From the NCBI GenBank assembly GCA_013115145.1, contig JAAPAO010000149.1, positions 1-62,153 on the forward strand: DNA of 62,153 bases. The letters are read 5' to 3'. The translations under genes and the position numbers were made by a program. The notes under the pieces are model-generated. The model did no database searches, was not told the origin of the DNA, and saw nothing but the letters and a program-made list of their open reading frames with translations. Below are positions 33,528 to 44,044 of the stretch, in pieces (the stretch's first letter is position 1; each line of letters begins with the position of its first letter). Source of the stretch: Perkinsus chesapeaki. Taxonomy: Eukaryota; Perkinsozoa; Perkinsida; Perkinsidae.

Positions 33528-33730
33528 GGTGCTGCTGCTGCTGATGGCTAAAACAGACTACAACTGACGTAGACCGTCATACCGACTTTTGCGCAACAAT
33601 GCAAAGTTATTTGAAAGTAATCTATGAGAAATACTGAGGAGATTAGTTCCGTGACACAATTACGGACCGTTTAGGCACGAACGAAGATATACATGCATAC
33701 GAGCTTCATCATGATAGGAGGGAGATCGCC

Positions 33731-35548
33731 CTAGACGGGGTCAGCGACTATCGAGGCAAGGCTACGAAGGTCATCGAAAATCTGAGGGGAAGGGATGAGC
33801 TGTTGCAGAAGATCTAACCTACCATTGCCAGGGTTTTAATTTCTCCCTCGGAGCGGTACGGGACATTGTGCTTTCGGCATAGCTCTTGGACCATGGGCTG
33901 GACCAGGCTGAGGGAGTGCCTTGGGAGGCGAGGGAAGAGGTGATGCTCTATCTGGTAGTCAAGGCCTGGAATAGTAATGTATAAATTTAATAAGGAGGTG
34001 GCAGAGGAATAATTTATAAATGTAATGAGGTGGCATGAGAATCTTACCTCCCCAGAACCAGTGAGCCCAGGTGTCAACGTTACGACTAGTGTTGCATTGC
34101 AGCCTGAACCAAGCAGGCTCCTCATGAGAGTGATAACAATCAACCGCCAGGTGAGACACCAGCAGCTGCACCTGAGCCAGCAAGGATTCCCGAAGACCAA
34201 GACGAAATGCTCACATGAAGCATGCCTGCGGTGCAGTTTGATAGCAAAAGGAAGAGAAGGCGGCCTTCTGAAGGGACCAAATAGTATAAGAACAGACCGT
34301 ACCTGAGCTGACACTGGCAAGGCCGCCGCCGCCGATAGGGGACAAGTACTACCAACACCAGAAGAGAGAAATTCCCATTAGATCTGCCACAGGAGCGCAG
34401 TGCATGGGTATCGACTCGACTTTAATATGATACTGAATAGCTCTCCTGCATGACTGAAGGGAACAACAACATAACCGAACATAACAGTGGAGTTATTGTT
34501 ATTACAAAAAGGATACTTATTATGTAGAAATTAAAACGCCCAATAGTCATAGCCAACGGAGCCACTACGAAATGCTGCACAGGCACGATGAGCCGGGCGA
34601 CGAGCTCCTCCCATCGGTTAGAGTACGGCAGCTCCTTCTGTGTTATAAGGAATGTCGGTAAGTAGTTGAACTGCGGGTCCTCCCGTGGCCGCCGAGGAAA
34701 GCAATGGTGGGCCTGCCAGGACCCTCCACAATCCCAGCGCTATATATTCACCTACAGCGTGCTCTTCGCTCCACATTCCGGCCGATATTCCGAACATCAA
34801 AGAGCCGACGAACCAACCGGTCCACGAAGGCCCTCGACCGTCGCCGTCCCCGCATCCTCTGTGACAGGCATCATGAGCGATGAAGGCTCCCTAGGACAGA
34901 GCATCCCCGCGAGACAGGCGGAGACAAGCTCACTTGCTGCCAGAACATTCCCAGGCAAATAGCCCCGGCCAGCACCCAGCCATTAAGGACACTTACAATG
35001 GCACAGAATAGAAAAGCTAATACTATAGCCATTCGACCAGCATAATAGGACCACCTGAAGTATCATGCTACCATGGTGCCAAGATTTATTTTGCTTACTT
35101 CTGCCGATAGTAGCCCAGCTGCCTAACATGGCGCTCTAGTTTGATAAAATCTGCCTCGGCCTCGTCCAGCGTAGATGCCGGGTCTAGACGACCAACCTCT
35201 AGAGGGGGAAGGAAATGCTTGGCGACACCCGGATGATGGATACCCCGGAACAAGCTAGTAACGTCTCGGCCCAGGCATTTGAGGATTACATCTCCGCCTA
35301 GGATGGACCACTTCCTCGCCAGAACCAAGACCAGCGGCACTACCTGGATGCCGGCCCTCGGCGACCCACTGCTTTACATCGTAAACTTTACCATCAATTA
35401 CAACAAGTCTTTTCTGGCGCACCTCATCCATGGTGAATACCGTAACGCTATGGGCCTCCGCGTCCCGTTTGATCAAGGGACTCCGGGAGACCTCCGATGG
35501 GGCTGTCGAGGCGGGAGAGGGTGGGCTGCCTGGTTGCGAGTCCGACAT
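33731..35548 (-). CDS. front-end fatty acid desaturase with cytochrome b5 domain
   Basis: ER-membrane acyl desaturase of the delta-4/5/6/8 type used for long-chain polyunsaturated fatty acids. ATG 35548. The N-terminal cytochrome b5 domain has [12 protein letters not shown], the haem-binding RHPGG restored across a 46-nt intron, and [16 protein letters not shown] with the second haem His. The three desaturase histidine boxes are visible: [11 protein letters not shown] (HxxxH), [12 protein letters not shown] (HxxHH, formed across an intron) and [10 protein letters not shown] (QxxHH, the front-end hallmark). [15 protein letters not shown] precedes the third box. The last exon, after a GTAGGTTAG...CCTCAG intron, gives [16 protein letters not shown] and stops at 33731. 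Ignoring that intron would end the frame at 33814. Regiospecificity cannot be read from sequence. Seven or more exons. Confidence 0.93.
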
Positions 35549-35594
35549 TGAGAAATCTTACAAGCGGGTTGCCCCCAGAAATAAGCGCAACAGG

Positions 35595-35705
35595 AAGGCA
35601 CTGGTGGAAGAAACGCTGAAAGCAAATAGCTTAATCACAAGTGAAGTCTTGTCTGGCATCGGCGAGGGTCAAGGGGCAGTCCCGAGTACTGTTCGCCCTA
35701 AAAGA
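35595..35705 (-). promoter_or_regulatory. 5' module shared with aldo/keto reductase units
   Basis: The segment just upstream of the desaturase start resembles 38255-38335 and 40860-40920 in the reductase array. On the minus strand it reads ACAGTACT..GACTG.CCCTTGACC.TCGC.GATG, then CCAGACAAGACTTCACT.GTGATTA. It is the only resemblance I see between the desaturase locus and the array. A shared promoter or 5' UTR, or a remnant of an old duplication, would explain it. Confidence 0.55.
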
Positions 35706-35970
35706 GGACTGTAAGGAAAGCCACCACACAGATGAGCTAGGAAAACTCTGTATATCAAATACCCTTCCCACGGGATCGCTCGACGTTTTCGGACATCCTC
35801 ATTGGAGATGAAGTGAGAATTCTTAAATCACGCGTCACTTTATGCTGGCTCATACGTTGACAACACGATCCTCTAAGCCCTATAACCAATGCAAGAAGAT
35901 GTGGTAGTAGCAGAGGACTGACGCTGCATGATATAACATATATTAGCGCCATGTAAAGAGAATATATAGA
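35706..35970. other. intergenic region
   Basis: AT-rich stretch between the shared 5' module and the first reductase unit. I see nothing coding in it. Confidence 0.4.
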
Positions 35971-36092
35971 TTAAAAATATAGAAACGTCGCCCTCCCAGC
36001 CCAAAGTAATGTCACTTTTTGGAGTTCAACTAATGAAGCCAAGTATATATCCAAACTTCGACTATCCTTCTCCCTGTCTATCTCCCATATTA

Positions 36093-37362
36093 TTACATAT
36101 AATGTTGACGGAAAGCTTCTATAGCCTCCTTAGTATTACCGATACCATCTATCTCAGCCATATCAGATGGTGATAGTTCAAAGGTAAAGATATCTTTATT
36201 GATTCGCATCCTATCAGGATTCTCACTCTTAGGAATGTGTACTATATCATGCTGTATTAACCATCGTCCAATCACCTAACAGGATCCTTTATCCCTTATA
36301 GCACTCAACAACCTGTACCTGTGCCGTGGTGACCTTCTTATCATCAGCTATCTTAACCAAGACCGGCTGCTCAAGGAGCTCGGGTTTGCCATTGCCAAGG
36401 CCCCTCCAGGAGAGGATCGTAACTCCTTTGGATTGGAAGAACTGTATGGTATTCTTGCCTAATAAAATAGCCATAATGGGAGCGTAGTAGCTTCATTATT
36501 CAACCCTGGTAACGATGCCTTCGACGATGGTGAAATCGGTTTACGCTAAATTATGAGATTGCATACCAAGTGACTCTCCATAACGATAATAGAGATAATG
36601 AGGCGATATAATGTCTTGCCGATCGCTAAGCACTATCGGAGTCGACACGTCCTGTTAGTCTTGAAGCAATGATCAAAGTACTTACGATATAGTAATGGAT
36701 TGACTTCTATCTCATTGCATGCCGGTGGTATAGATATCCCAGACTGGACAAGTTGCTCATAATCTTCAATAGTGTAATTACTAAGACCTATTGAGTGACA
36801 TAAACCTTCTTTATATCTACAATAAGTTAAATATGATTAACTCTCATCGATAAAATATTACAGTTCCTCTAAAGCATGATAAGCCTCAACATGTTTGCCT
36901 GGTACCGGCCAATGGATCAGATAGAGATCAAGATACGATGTTCGCCTGAGGATAAAAGTTTCACTGGGCCACGAAACTCCCTTGGCATTACAGATCATGT
37001 AACGACTTCTTGCACTGGTCCTTAACAGCTTGACGGCCTTGGTAGATCTTATCCGGCCAGACTTTGCTAATAATGAAGAACTCCTGTCTGGGAATACCGC
37101 TCTCAGCAATTGCTTCACCGACAATCGATTCGTTGAGGTAAAACTGTGCGCAGTCAAATAACCTGAAAGGAATCTTTATGAGAGGATCTCCAAAGCTCAA
37201 TTACCTGTAACCTGCTGCGATAGCATCTTTGATTACAGCCTTTCCATCTCGGCCGGCAGGAACTCCTTCAAAGGCCGACTTCGGAGAGATGCCAACCTTA
37301 TAGGTCCCAAAGCCCACCATGGGGATACACTTGCCGCTGGATAACATTTTAGTGGGAGTCAT
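36093..37362 (-). CDS. aldo/keto reductase, tandem copy A
   Basis: NAD(P)H-dependent carbonyl reductase of the AKR superfamily, probably cytosolic. Start ATG 37362 ([20 protein letters not shown]). The exon before [14 protein letters not shown] supplies the catalytic Asp and Tyr, IISKVWPDK the catalytic Lys, and LDLYLIHWPVPGK the catalytic His. Later exons give [13 protein letters not shown] (the conserved QNE-like motif), KNTIQFFQSKGVTILSWRGL, and [19 protein letters not shown] with the cofactor-binding KSxxxxR motif, ending EAFRQHYM at 36093. About six or seven exons with short AT-rich introns. All catalytic residues are intact, so it appears functional. The substrate is unknown. Confidence 0.9.
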
Positions 37363-38695
37363 TTTTAAACAGTCTAACTGGAGTATCTTTTCAGTTCCAT
37401 TGAACCACCTTCAACCTCCCTCCCTAGCGATTGCTCAGCAATGCTACTGAGCAGGTCCTGATGGTGTTTGGATCACCATCTGGCCTATGCTACGAGGTTC
37501 TCATTGCATGCGGAACCAAAAATCCAAAGTGTTGAGAGCCAAAGTGTCGCTCCTTTAATTCGGTTCTGTGGGAATTCTCCTGCTAGGGGTAGGTCGCGCT
37601 CGCCATAAGATTCTCAGTTGTGTCGTTGGCTAGCTTATCGGACAGTGGCTAGGGACAGACTTATTGCTCCTGAACGAGCTCACGGTTGCACCAGCCCCTT
37701 TACTTTGCGCCTTCTTCTCAACCACCGCCAAATCTCACCGACTTGTCATCTCATAAATAAGAGGTTTCAAGGGGAGTTCACTAAGCCGAGACTAGCCATT
37801 TTTCGATCAACGAGTGTACAAATTTTTGTTATTATCAGAAGTTTCGAGACTGGCGAATTCGGCCCGGGCCGGTAATATCATATTGGCTACAACTGACTGA
37901 TGCATCTCATCCGTGGCAGGGAATCATCTAGCCTCACGGAAGTGCGTTCCTCGAGACCAAAAAGATGTTCTGGTAGGCACTCTGTTTGATAGTATGTTCC
38001 TATCGCTCGGAAAAACACCGAATACATTCCTTCTGGGAAAATTCAATTTCCCTCAACGATGCCATCATCCATGGTAATTGTCGTAATGCCTAATGCCTGT
38101 TCGATCACGGGCCTCCTGGATCCCAGTATCGAAAAATCACAAACAACGGGCGCTTGACCAGGGCCCGCGGGGGAGCGCAACAGAGGGACTATGTCAGAGA
38201 AAGACCGATGGAAATAAAAAAGGTCGATAAGCGAAGAAGAACGGTTCTTGAAGAACCTAATCACGAGTGAAGTCTTGTCTGGCATCAGCGATGGTCAAGG
38301 GACAGTCTCTAGTACTGTTAAACCTGAACAGGAAACAATGAGACGGGCCGCGTTGCCAACAAGTTATCGGGGAGGAGAGAGACCATATAATCCAGTATCG
38401 CAAGCCGTAATGGCCCTAAAGTCTTAGAAATTATATGTTTCTGCACCATCTTCTGTGACATACAAATGTGGCTACCAGATATGTTACTCTATTACATACC
38501 CTCTGAACATCACTGCCAAAGTACATTCCGATAGCCCGTGTTACGGGACAAACAGAATCTTGCCGATATGTAGATTAAAAATGTAGAAACGTCGCCCTCC
38601 CAGCCCAAAGTAATGTCACTTTTTGGAGTTCAACTAATGAAGCCAAGTATATATCCAAACTTCGACTATTCTTCTCTCTGTCTATTTCCCTTATT
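37363..38695. other. spacer of tandem unit 1
   Basis: About 1.3 kb between reductase copies A and B, repeated nearly unchanged at 39970-41292. It contains the 80-codon frame at 38043-38285 and the 5' module shared with the desaturase near 38255-38335. No RNA gene or transposon feature is visible. Confidence 0.6.
38043..38285 (-). CDS. possible small ORF in tandem spacer, copy 1
   Basis: An 80-codon frame starting MPDKTSLVIRFFKNRSSSL and ending MDDGIVEGN, on the same strand as the reductases and about 680 bp upstream of copy A. The protein is identical in the second unit, and the two nucleotide differences I found inside it (near 38180 and 38173) are both silent. The ATG sits inside the 5' module shared with the desaturase. 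It could instead be an untranslated leader or a first exon. No family match. Confidence 0.3.
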   Translation of the reverse strand: MPDKTSLVIRFFKNRSSSLIDLFYFHRSFSDIVPLLRSPAGPGQAPVVCDFSILGSRRPVIEQALGITTITMDDGIVEGN

Positions 38696-38696
38696 A

Positions 38697-39969
38697 TTAC
38701 ATATAATGTTGACGGAAAGCTTCTATAGCCTCCTTAGTATTACCGATACCATCTATCTCAGCCATATCAGATGGTGATAGTTCAAAGGTAAAGATATCTT
38801 TATTGATTCGCATCCTATCAGGATTCTCACTCTTAGGAATGTGTACTATATCATGCTGTATTAACCATCGTCCAATCACCTAACAGGATCCTTTATCCCT
38901 TATGGGGATCACCGGCAACCCGTACCTGTGCCGTGGTGACCTTCTTCTCATCAGCTATCTTAACCAAGACGGGCTGCTCAAGGAGCTCGGGTTTGCCATT
39001 GCCAAGGCCCCTCCAGGAGAGGATCGTAACTCCTTTGGATTGGAAGAACTGTATGGTATTCTTGCCTAATAAAATAGTCATAATGGGAGCGTAGTAGCTT
39101 CATTATTCAACCCTGGTAACGATGCCTTCGACGATGGTGAAATCGGTTTACGCTAAATTATGAGATTGCATACCAAGTGACTCTCCTTAACGATAGTAGA
39201 CATAATGAGGTGATATAATGTTTTGCCGATCGCTAAGCACTATCGGAGTAGACACGCCCTGTTAGTCTTGAAGCAATGATCAAAGTACTTACGATATAGT
39301 AATGGATTGACTTCTATCTCATTGCATGCCGGTGGTATAGATATCCCAGACTGGACAAGTTGCTCATAATCTTCAATAGTGTAATTACTAAGACCTATTG
39401 AGTGACATAAACCTTCTTTATATCTACAATAAGTTAAATATGATTAACTCTCATCAATAAAATATTACAGTTCCTCCAAGGCATGATAAGCCTCAACATG
39501 TTTGCCTGGTACCGGCCAATGGATCAGATAGAGATCAAGATACGATGTTCGCCTGAGGATAAAAGTTTCACTGCGCCACGAAGCTCCCTTGGCATTACAG
39601 ATCATGTAACGACTTCTTGCACTGGTCCTTAACAGCTTGACGGCCTTGGTAGATCTTATCCGGCCAGACTTTGCTAATAATGAAGAACTCCTGTCTGGGA
39701 ATACCGCTCTCAGCAATTGCTTCACCGACAATCGATTCGTTGAGGTAAAACTGTGCGCAGTCAAATAACCTGAGAGGAATCTTTATGAGAGGATCTCCAA
39801 AGCTCAATTACCTGTAACCTGCTGCGATAGCATCTTTGATTACAGCCTTTCCATCTCGGCCGGCAGGAACTCCTTCAAAGGCCGACTTCGGAGAGATGCC
39901 AACCTTATAGGTCCCAAAGCCCACCATGGGGATACACTTGCCGCTGGATAACATTTTAGTAGGAGTCAT
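38697..39969 (-). CDS. aldo/keto reductase, tandem copy B
   Basis: Second copy, start ATG 39969, stop 38697. The exon layout and protein are nearly the same as copy A, with the same catalytic Asp/Tyr ([11 protein letters not shown]), Lys (IISKVWPDK) and His (YLIHWPVPGK). Differences include [12 protein letters not shown] in place of KIADDKKVTTAQ and small changes at the intron just after it. No disabling change is visible, so all copies look expressed or very recent. Its spacer to copy A is part of the tandem unit. Confidence 0.9.
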
Positions 39970-40641
39970 TTTTAAACAGTCTAACTGGAGTATCTTTTCA
40001 ATTTCATTGAACCACCTTCAACCTCCCTACCTAGCGATTGCTCAGCAATGCTACTGAGCAGGTCCCGATAGTGTTTGGATCAACATCTGGCCTATGCTAC
40101 GAAGTTCTCATTGCATGCGGAACCAAAAATCCAAAGTGTTGAGAGCCAAAGTGTCGCTCCTTTGATTCGGTTCTGTGGGAATCCTCCTGCTAGGGGTAGG
40201 TCGCGCTCGCCATAAGATTCTCAGTTGTGTCGTTGGCTAGCTTATCGGACAGTGGCTAGGGACAGACTTATTGCTCCTGAACGAGCTCACGGTTGCACCA
40301 GCCCCTTTACTTTGCGCCTTCTTCTCAACCACCGACTAAATGACTTGTCATCTCATAAATCAGAGGTTTCAAGGGGAGTTCACTAAACCGAGACTTAAGT
40401 CATTTTCCGATCAATGAGCGTAAAAATTTTTGTTATTATCAGAAGTTTCGAGACTCTTCGGCCCGGGCCGGTAATATCATATTGGCTACAACTAACTGAT
40501 GCATCTCATGCGTGGCAGGGAATCATCTAGCCTCACGAAAGTGCGTTCCTCGAGACCAAAAAGATGTTCTGGTAGACACTCTGTTTGATAGTATGTTCCT
40601 ATCGCTCGGAAAAACACCGAATACATTCCTTCTGGGAAAAT

Positions 40642-40884
40642 TCAATTCCCCTCAACGATGCCATCATCCATGGTAATTGTCGTAATGCCTAATGCCTGTT
40701 CGATCACGGGCCTCCTGGATCCCAGTATCGAAAAATCACAAACAACGGGCGCTTGACCAGGGCCTGCGGGGGAGCGCAGCAGAGGGACTATGTCAGAGAA
40801 AGACCGATGGAAATAAAAAAGGTCGATAAGCGAAGAAGAACGGTTCTTGAAGAACCTAATCACGAGTGAAGTCTTGTCTGGCAT
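40642..40884 (-). CDS. possible small ORF in tandem spacer, copy 2
   Basis: Counterpart of 38043-38285 in the second unit, with an identical 80-aa translation. It lies about 670 bp upstream of copy B. The evidence for translation is only the silent character of the two substitutions between copies. Confidence 0.3.
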   Translation of the reverse strand: MPDKTSLVIRFFKNRSSSLIDLFYFHRSFSDIVPLLRSPAGPGQAPVVCDFSILGSRRPVIEQALGITTITMDDGIVEGN

Positions 40885-41292
40885 CAGCGATGGTCAAGGG
40901 ACAGTCTCTAGTACTGTTAAACCTGAACAGGAAACAATGAGACGGGCCGCGTTGCCAACAAGCTCTCGGGGAGGAGAGAGACCATAGAATCCAGTATCGC
41001 GAGCCGTAATGGCCCTCAAGTCTTAGAAATTAAATGTTTCTGCACCATCTTCTGCGACATACAAATGTGGCTACCAGATATGTTACTCTATTACATACCC
41101 TCTCAACATCACTGCCAAAGTACATTCCGATAGCCCGTGTTACGGGACAAACAGAATCTTACCGATATGTAATTTGAGATAGAAACGTCGCCCTCCCAGC
41201 CCAAAGTAATGTCACTTTTTGGAGTTCAACTAATGAAGCCAAGTATATATCCAAACTTCGACTATCCTTCTCCCTGTCTATTTCCCATATTA

Positions 41293-42553
41293 TTACATAT
41301 AATGTTGACGGAAAGCTTCTATAGCCTCCTTAGTATTACCGATACCGTCTATCTCAGCCATATCAGATGGTGATAGTTCAAAGGTAAAGATATCTTTATT
41401 GATTCGCATCCTATCAGGATTCTCACTCTTAGGAATGTGTACTATATCATGCTGTATTAACCATCGTCCAATCACCTAACAGGATCCTTTATCCCTTATG
41501 GGGATCACCGGCAACGACCTGTACCTGTGCCGTGGTGACCTTCTTCTCATCAGCTATCTTAACCAAGACTGGCTGCTCAAGGAGCTCTGGTTTGCCGTAG
41601 CCGAGACCCCTCCAAGAAATGATCGTAACTCCTTTGGCTTGGAAGTACTGTATGGTATTCTTGCCTGAAGAATCAGTTGTAGAACTAGGTTCTGCATGCT
41701 AATACGGTATATGTATAAGACACTGCGGCTTAGAGTTCATCCCATCGACAACTACTGTATTGAGGTACGAGAAAATATAGCACAGAAACGCTATGGGGGC
41801 CGGCGAGTAAGCAGCCGAATGGTAAAGTGGATAGTTACTCTACGAATCCCGGCAACCGAGCGACAAAAGTACTTACGATATAGGAATGGATTGACTTCTA
41901 TCTCATTGCATGCCGGTGGTATAGATATCCCAGACTGGACAAGTTGCTCATAATCTTCAATAGTGTAATTACTAAGACCTATTGAGTGACATAAACCTTC
42001 TTTATATCTACAATAAGTTAAATCAGATTAACTCTCATCAATAAAATATTACAGTTCCTCTAAAGCATGATAAGCCTCAACATGTTTGCCTGGTACCGGA
42101 AAATGAATAAGGTAGAGATCGACGTATGATGTTTGTCTGGCAAGGCAAGTTTCACTGCGCCACGAAACTCCCTTGGCATTACAGGTCATGTAACGACTTC
42201 TTGCACTGGTCCTTAACAGCTTGACGGCCTTGGTAGATCTTATCCGGCCAGACTTTGCTAGTAATGAAGAACTCCTGTCTGGGAATACCGCTCTCAGCAA
42301 TTGCTTCACCGACAAGAGCTTCGTTGAGATAAAACTGTGCGCAGTCAAATAACCTGAGAGGAATCTTTACAAAAGATTCCTGTGAGCTCGATTACCTGTA
42401 ACCTGCTGCCATAGCATCTTTGATTACAGCTTTCGTATCTCGGCCCTCCGGAATTCCCTCAAAGCCCGACTGCGGCCAGATACCGACCCTGAAGGTCCCA
42501 AAGCCCACCATGGGGATACACTTGCCGCTGGATAACATTTTAGTAGCAGTCAT
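41293..42553 (-). CDS. aldo/keto reductase, tandem copy C (divergent)
   Basis: Third copy, start ATG 42553, stop 41293. The N-terminus differs ([20 protein letters not shown], then [17 protein letters not shown]) and the His motif reads [11 protein letters not shown] instead of HWP. The third-from-last region ([10 protein letters not shown]) and the intron at about 41660-41870 are clearly different from A and B, yet the last exon ([19 protein letters not shown] to HYM) and neighbouring introns are almost identical. That mosaic pattern suggests gene conversion between copies. Catalytic residues are present. Confidence 0.87.
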
Positions 42554-42559
42554 TTCAAA

Positions 42560-43485
42560 AAGCCTCACTGGAGTATCTTTTCAGTTTCGTTGAACCACCT
42601 TCAACCTCACCCAGGTAATTCTTAGGAAGATTATTGTAGCCTTGGCTACAAAGATGCGCCGGCATTCGCCAATAACCCGGGTAACCTTGCACTCTCTGGC
42701 GAATTACTATTGTCAGCCGTTAGTGCGACATTCCTTTCACACTGCCATATATTATTGCGCCCTTCCCCGGAGATGTCTCTGCTGATCGGGACCAAGTTGC
42801 AACTAAGGCTAGTTTCCCGCGCAGATGACCGTCCACTCAGCACCTCCGCAAAACACCCAAAAATATAACACGGATGCATCCAACCTAAGTTCGCATCAAC
42901 TACCGTGCACATACCGTTATTTGCGCTCCACTCAACTAGTTGCCTTCCTCATTAAAAGATGCACTTGCTCTGTGCATATGCCGCTATCCAAATTGCCTAG
43001 ACGAAATTATATCGATTAGATGGGCGCGCGCTAAGTCAAAATCTGTGGTTGCGCTCATCGGTGTCGTGAGCAGTTTGAAGGGATTGTTCACTAAATCACT
43101 TTGGTTTGAAGGCTTGGTTGATACAAGTGTGGTTCTAGAGTTAGTATACCGCCGACGGAATACGTGGAGGTCACGTACTTGAGGTCGAAAATATCTTCCA
43201 TCTCTGCTGCACTCACGCGCGATGTTCATTTCGGAGCAATTCACAAACTGGATAAGGGTTTTCTGTCCGTGTAAACTGGTCAATTCCTTTGTTCATCCTT
43301 CATACTATCCTACAAGGGGTCTCCTTTGGACTCTCGGAGACAACAATACCGCAGTTCCAAGCTCACATTCGCCGTGGTAAAAGCACTTGTCAACTTGCGA
43401 AGGTTAGCTCATGACGGGTCCCGGGCTCGAGGAACCTTCTGGTGGCCTTAGAAAATGTCATCGTTAGCGATTTTTTACGGTATAA
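42560..43485. other. intergenic region at divergent strand switch
   Basis: About 930 bp between the reductase array (minus) and the GNAT gene (plus). A 99-codon minus frame at 42984-43283 has no protein-like features. No RNA gene or repeat seen. This is a likely bidirectional promoter region. Confidence 0.45.
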
Positions 43486-43979
43486 ATGTCAGTAGATCCC
43501 ACAGTGAAGCAAGACCTAGCTAAGCATCTATTTTATATAGGCGAAGACAGCAGCCCTCTCGCCTCACTGGAATACAGGATAATGGCTGGTCGCAAGTTGA
43601 TGGATATTACACATACGTTTACTAGTCCAGCAGGGAGAGGGAAGGTACTAACAAAATGGGAGAATAATGGCCTTTATTTTTACGCTAAGGACCAGTCCAT
43701 TGGGGCCTGTGATCTTTGGGCGTGGCTCTATTATCAATTAGATATGCTTGTTCTAACGCTCTAGCTTCTTGAACCGTGTTAGTCTTATTGTTCTCCCTCT
43801 AGGGTATCATTCGAACCTTTCTCTGTCAGGGTCTGGCAGGACTGTTAGCCGTCGCGGCCTTTCAGTATGCCAAGGCCAACGGGTTCTCGGTGAAGCCTAC
43901 GTGCGCCTATATTTCACAGACCTTCCTCCCCAAACACCCTGAATTCGCACCACTGGTTCAAAATGATAGCAGTTTGTGA
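43486..43979 (+). CDS. YjdJ/NATD1-type GNAT acetyltransferase
   Basis: Small GNAT-fold protein of the YjdJ/NATD1 (GTLF-type) group, mostly known as single-domain bacterial proteins. Two exons, 43486-43644 and 43830-43979, give about 102 aa. The first has LASLEYRIMAGRKLMDITHT and TSPAGRGK; after the 185-nt intron follow GLAGLLAVAAFQYAKANGF, KPTCAYISQTFLPKHPEF and APLVQNDSSL. GRGK/GLAG is the acetyl-CoA binding loop, and the P.C.YI..FL.KHPE pattern is the signature of this subgroup. Reading through the intron instead gives a false 92-codon frame ending at 43764. Substrate unknown. Confidence 0.85.
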
Positions 43980-44044
43980 TTTTCAAATACCAATGGATCT
44001 GCGTTGTAACTTTTGGTAGAGTTGGAGCAGTTTGTCTGTCGTTC

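Larger units (their letters stand above)
35975..42560. repeat. tandem array of about 2.6-kb units (two full, one partial)
   Basis: Each unit begins with the string GAAACGTCGCCCTCCCAGCC, at about 35985, 38587 and 41180 (spacing about 2.6 kb), and holds one aldo/keto reductase gene plus about 1.2 kb of upstream sequence. Units 1 and 2 are nearly identical throughout, including spacers. Unit 3 keeps only the gene and is more divergent in its middle part; beyond about 42590 the sequence no longer matches. The array is all minus strand. Confidence 0.92.

Noticed and set aside
42984-43283. 99-codon minus-strand frame before the GNAT gene
   Set aside because: Overlaps a divergent intergenic region and has no protein-like features or splice context.
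43645-43764. 92-codon version of the GNAT protein reading through the first intron
   Set aside because: Skipping the intron at 43645-43829 restores the acetyl-CoA loop and the family signature, so the read-through frame is artefactual.
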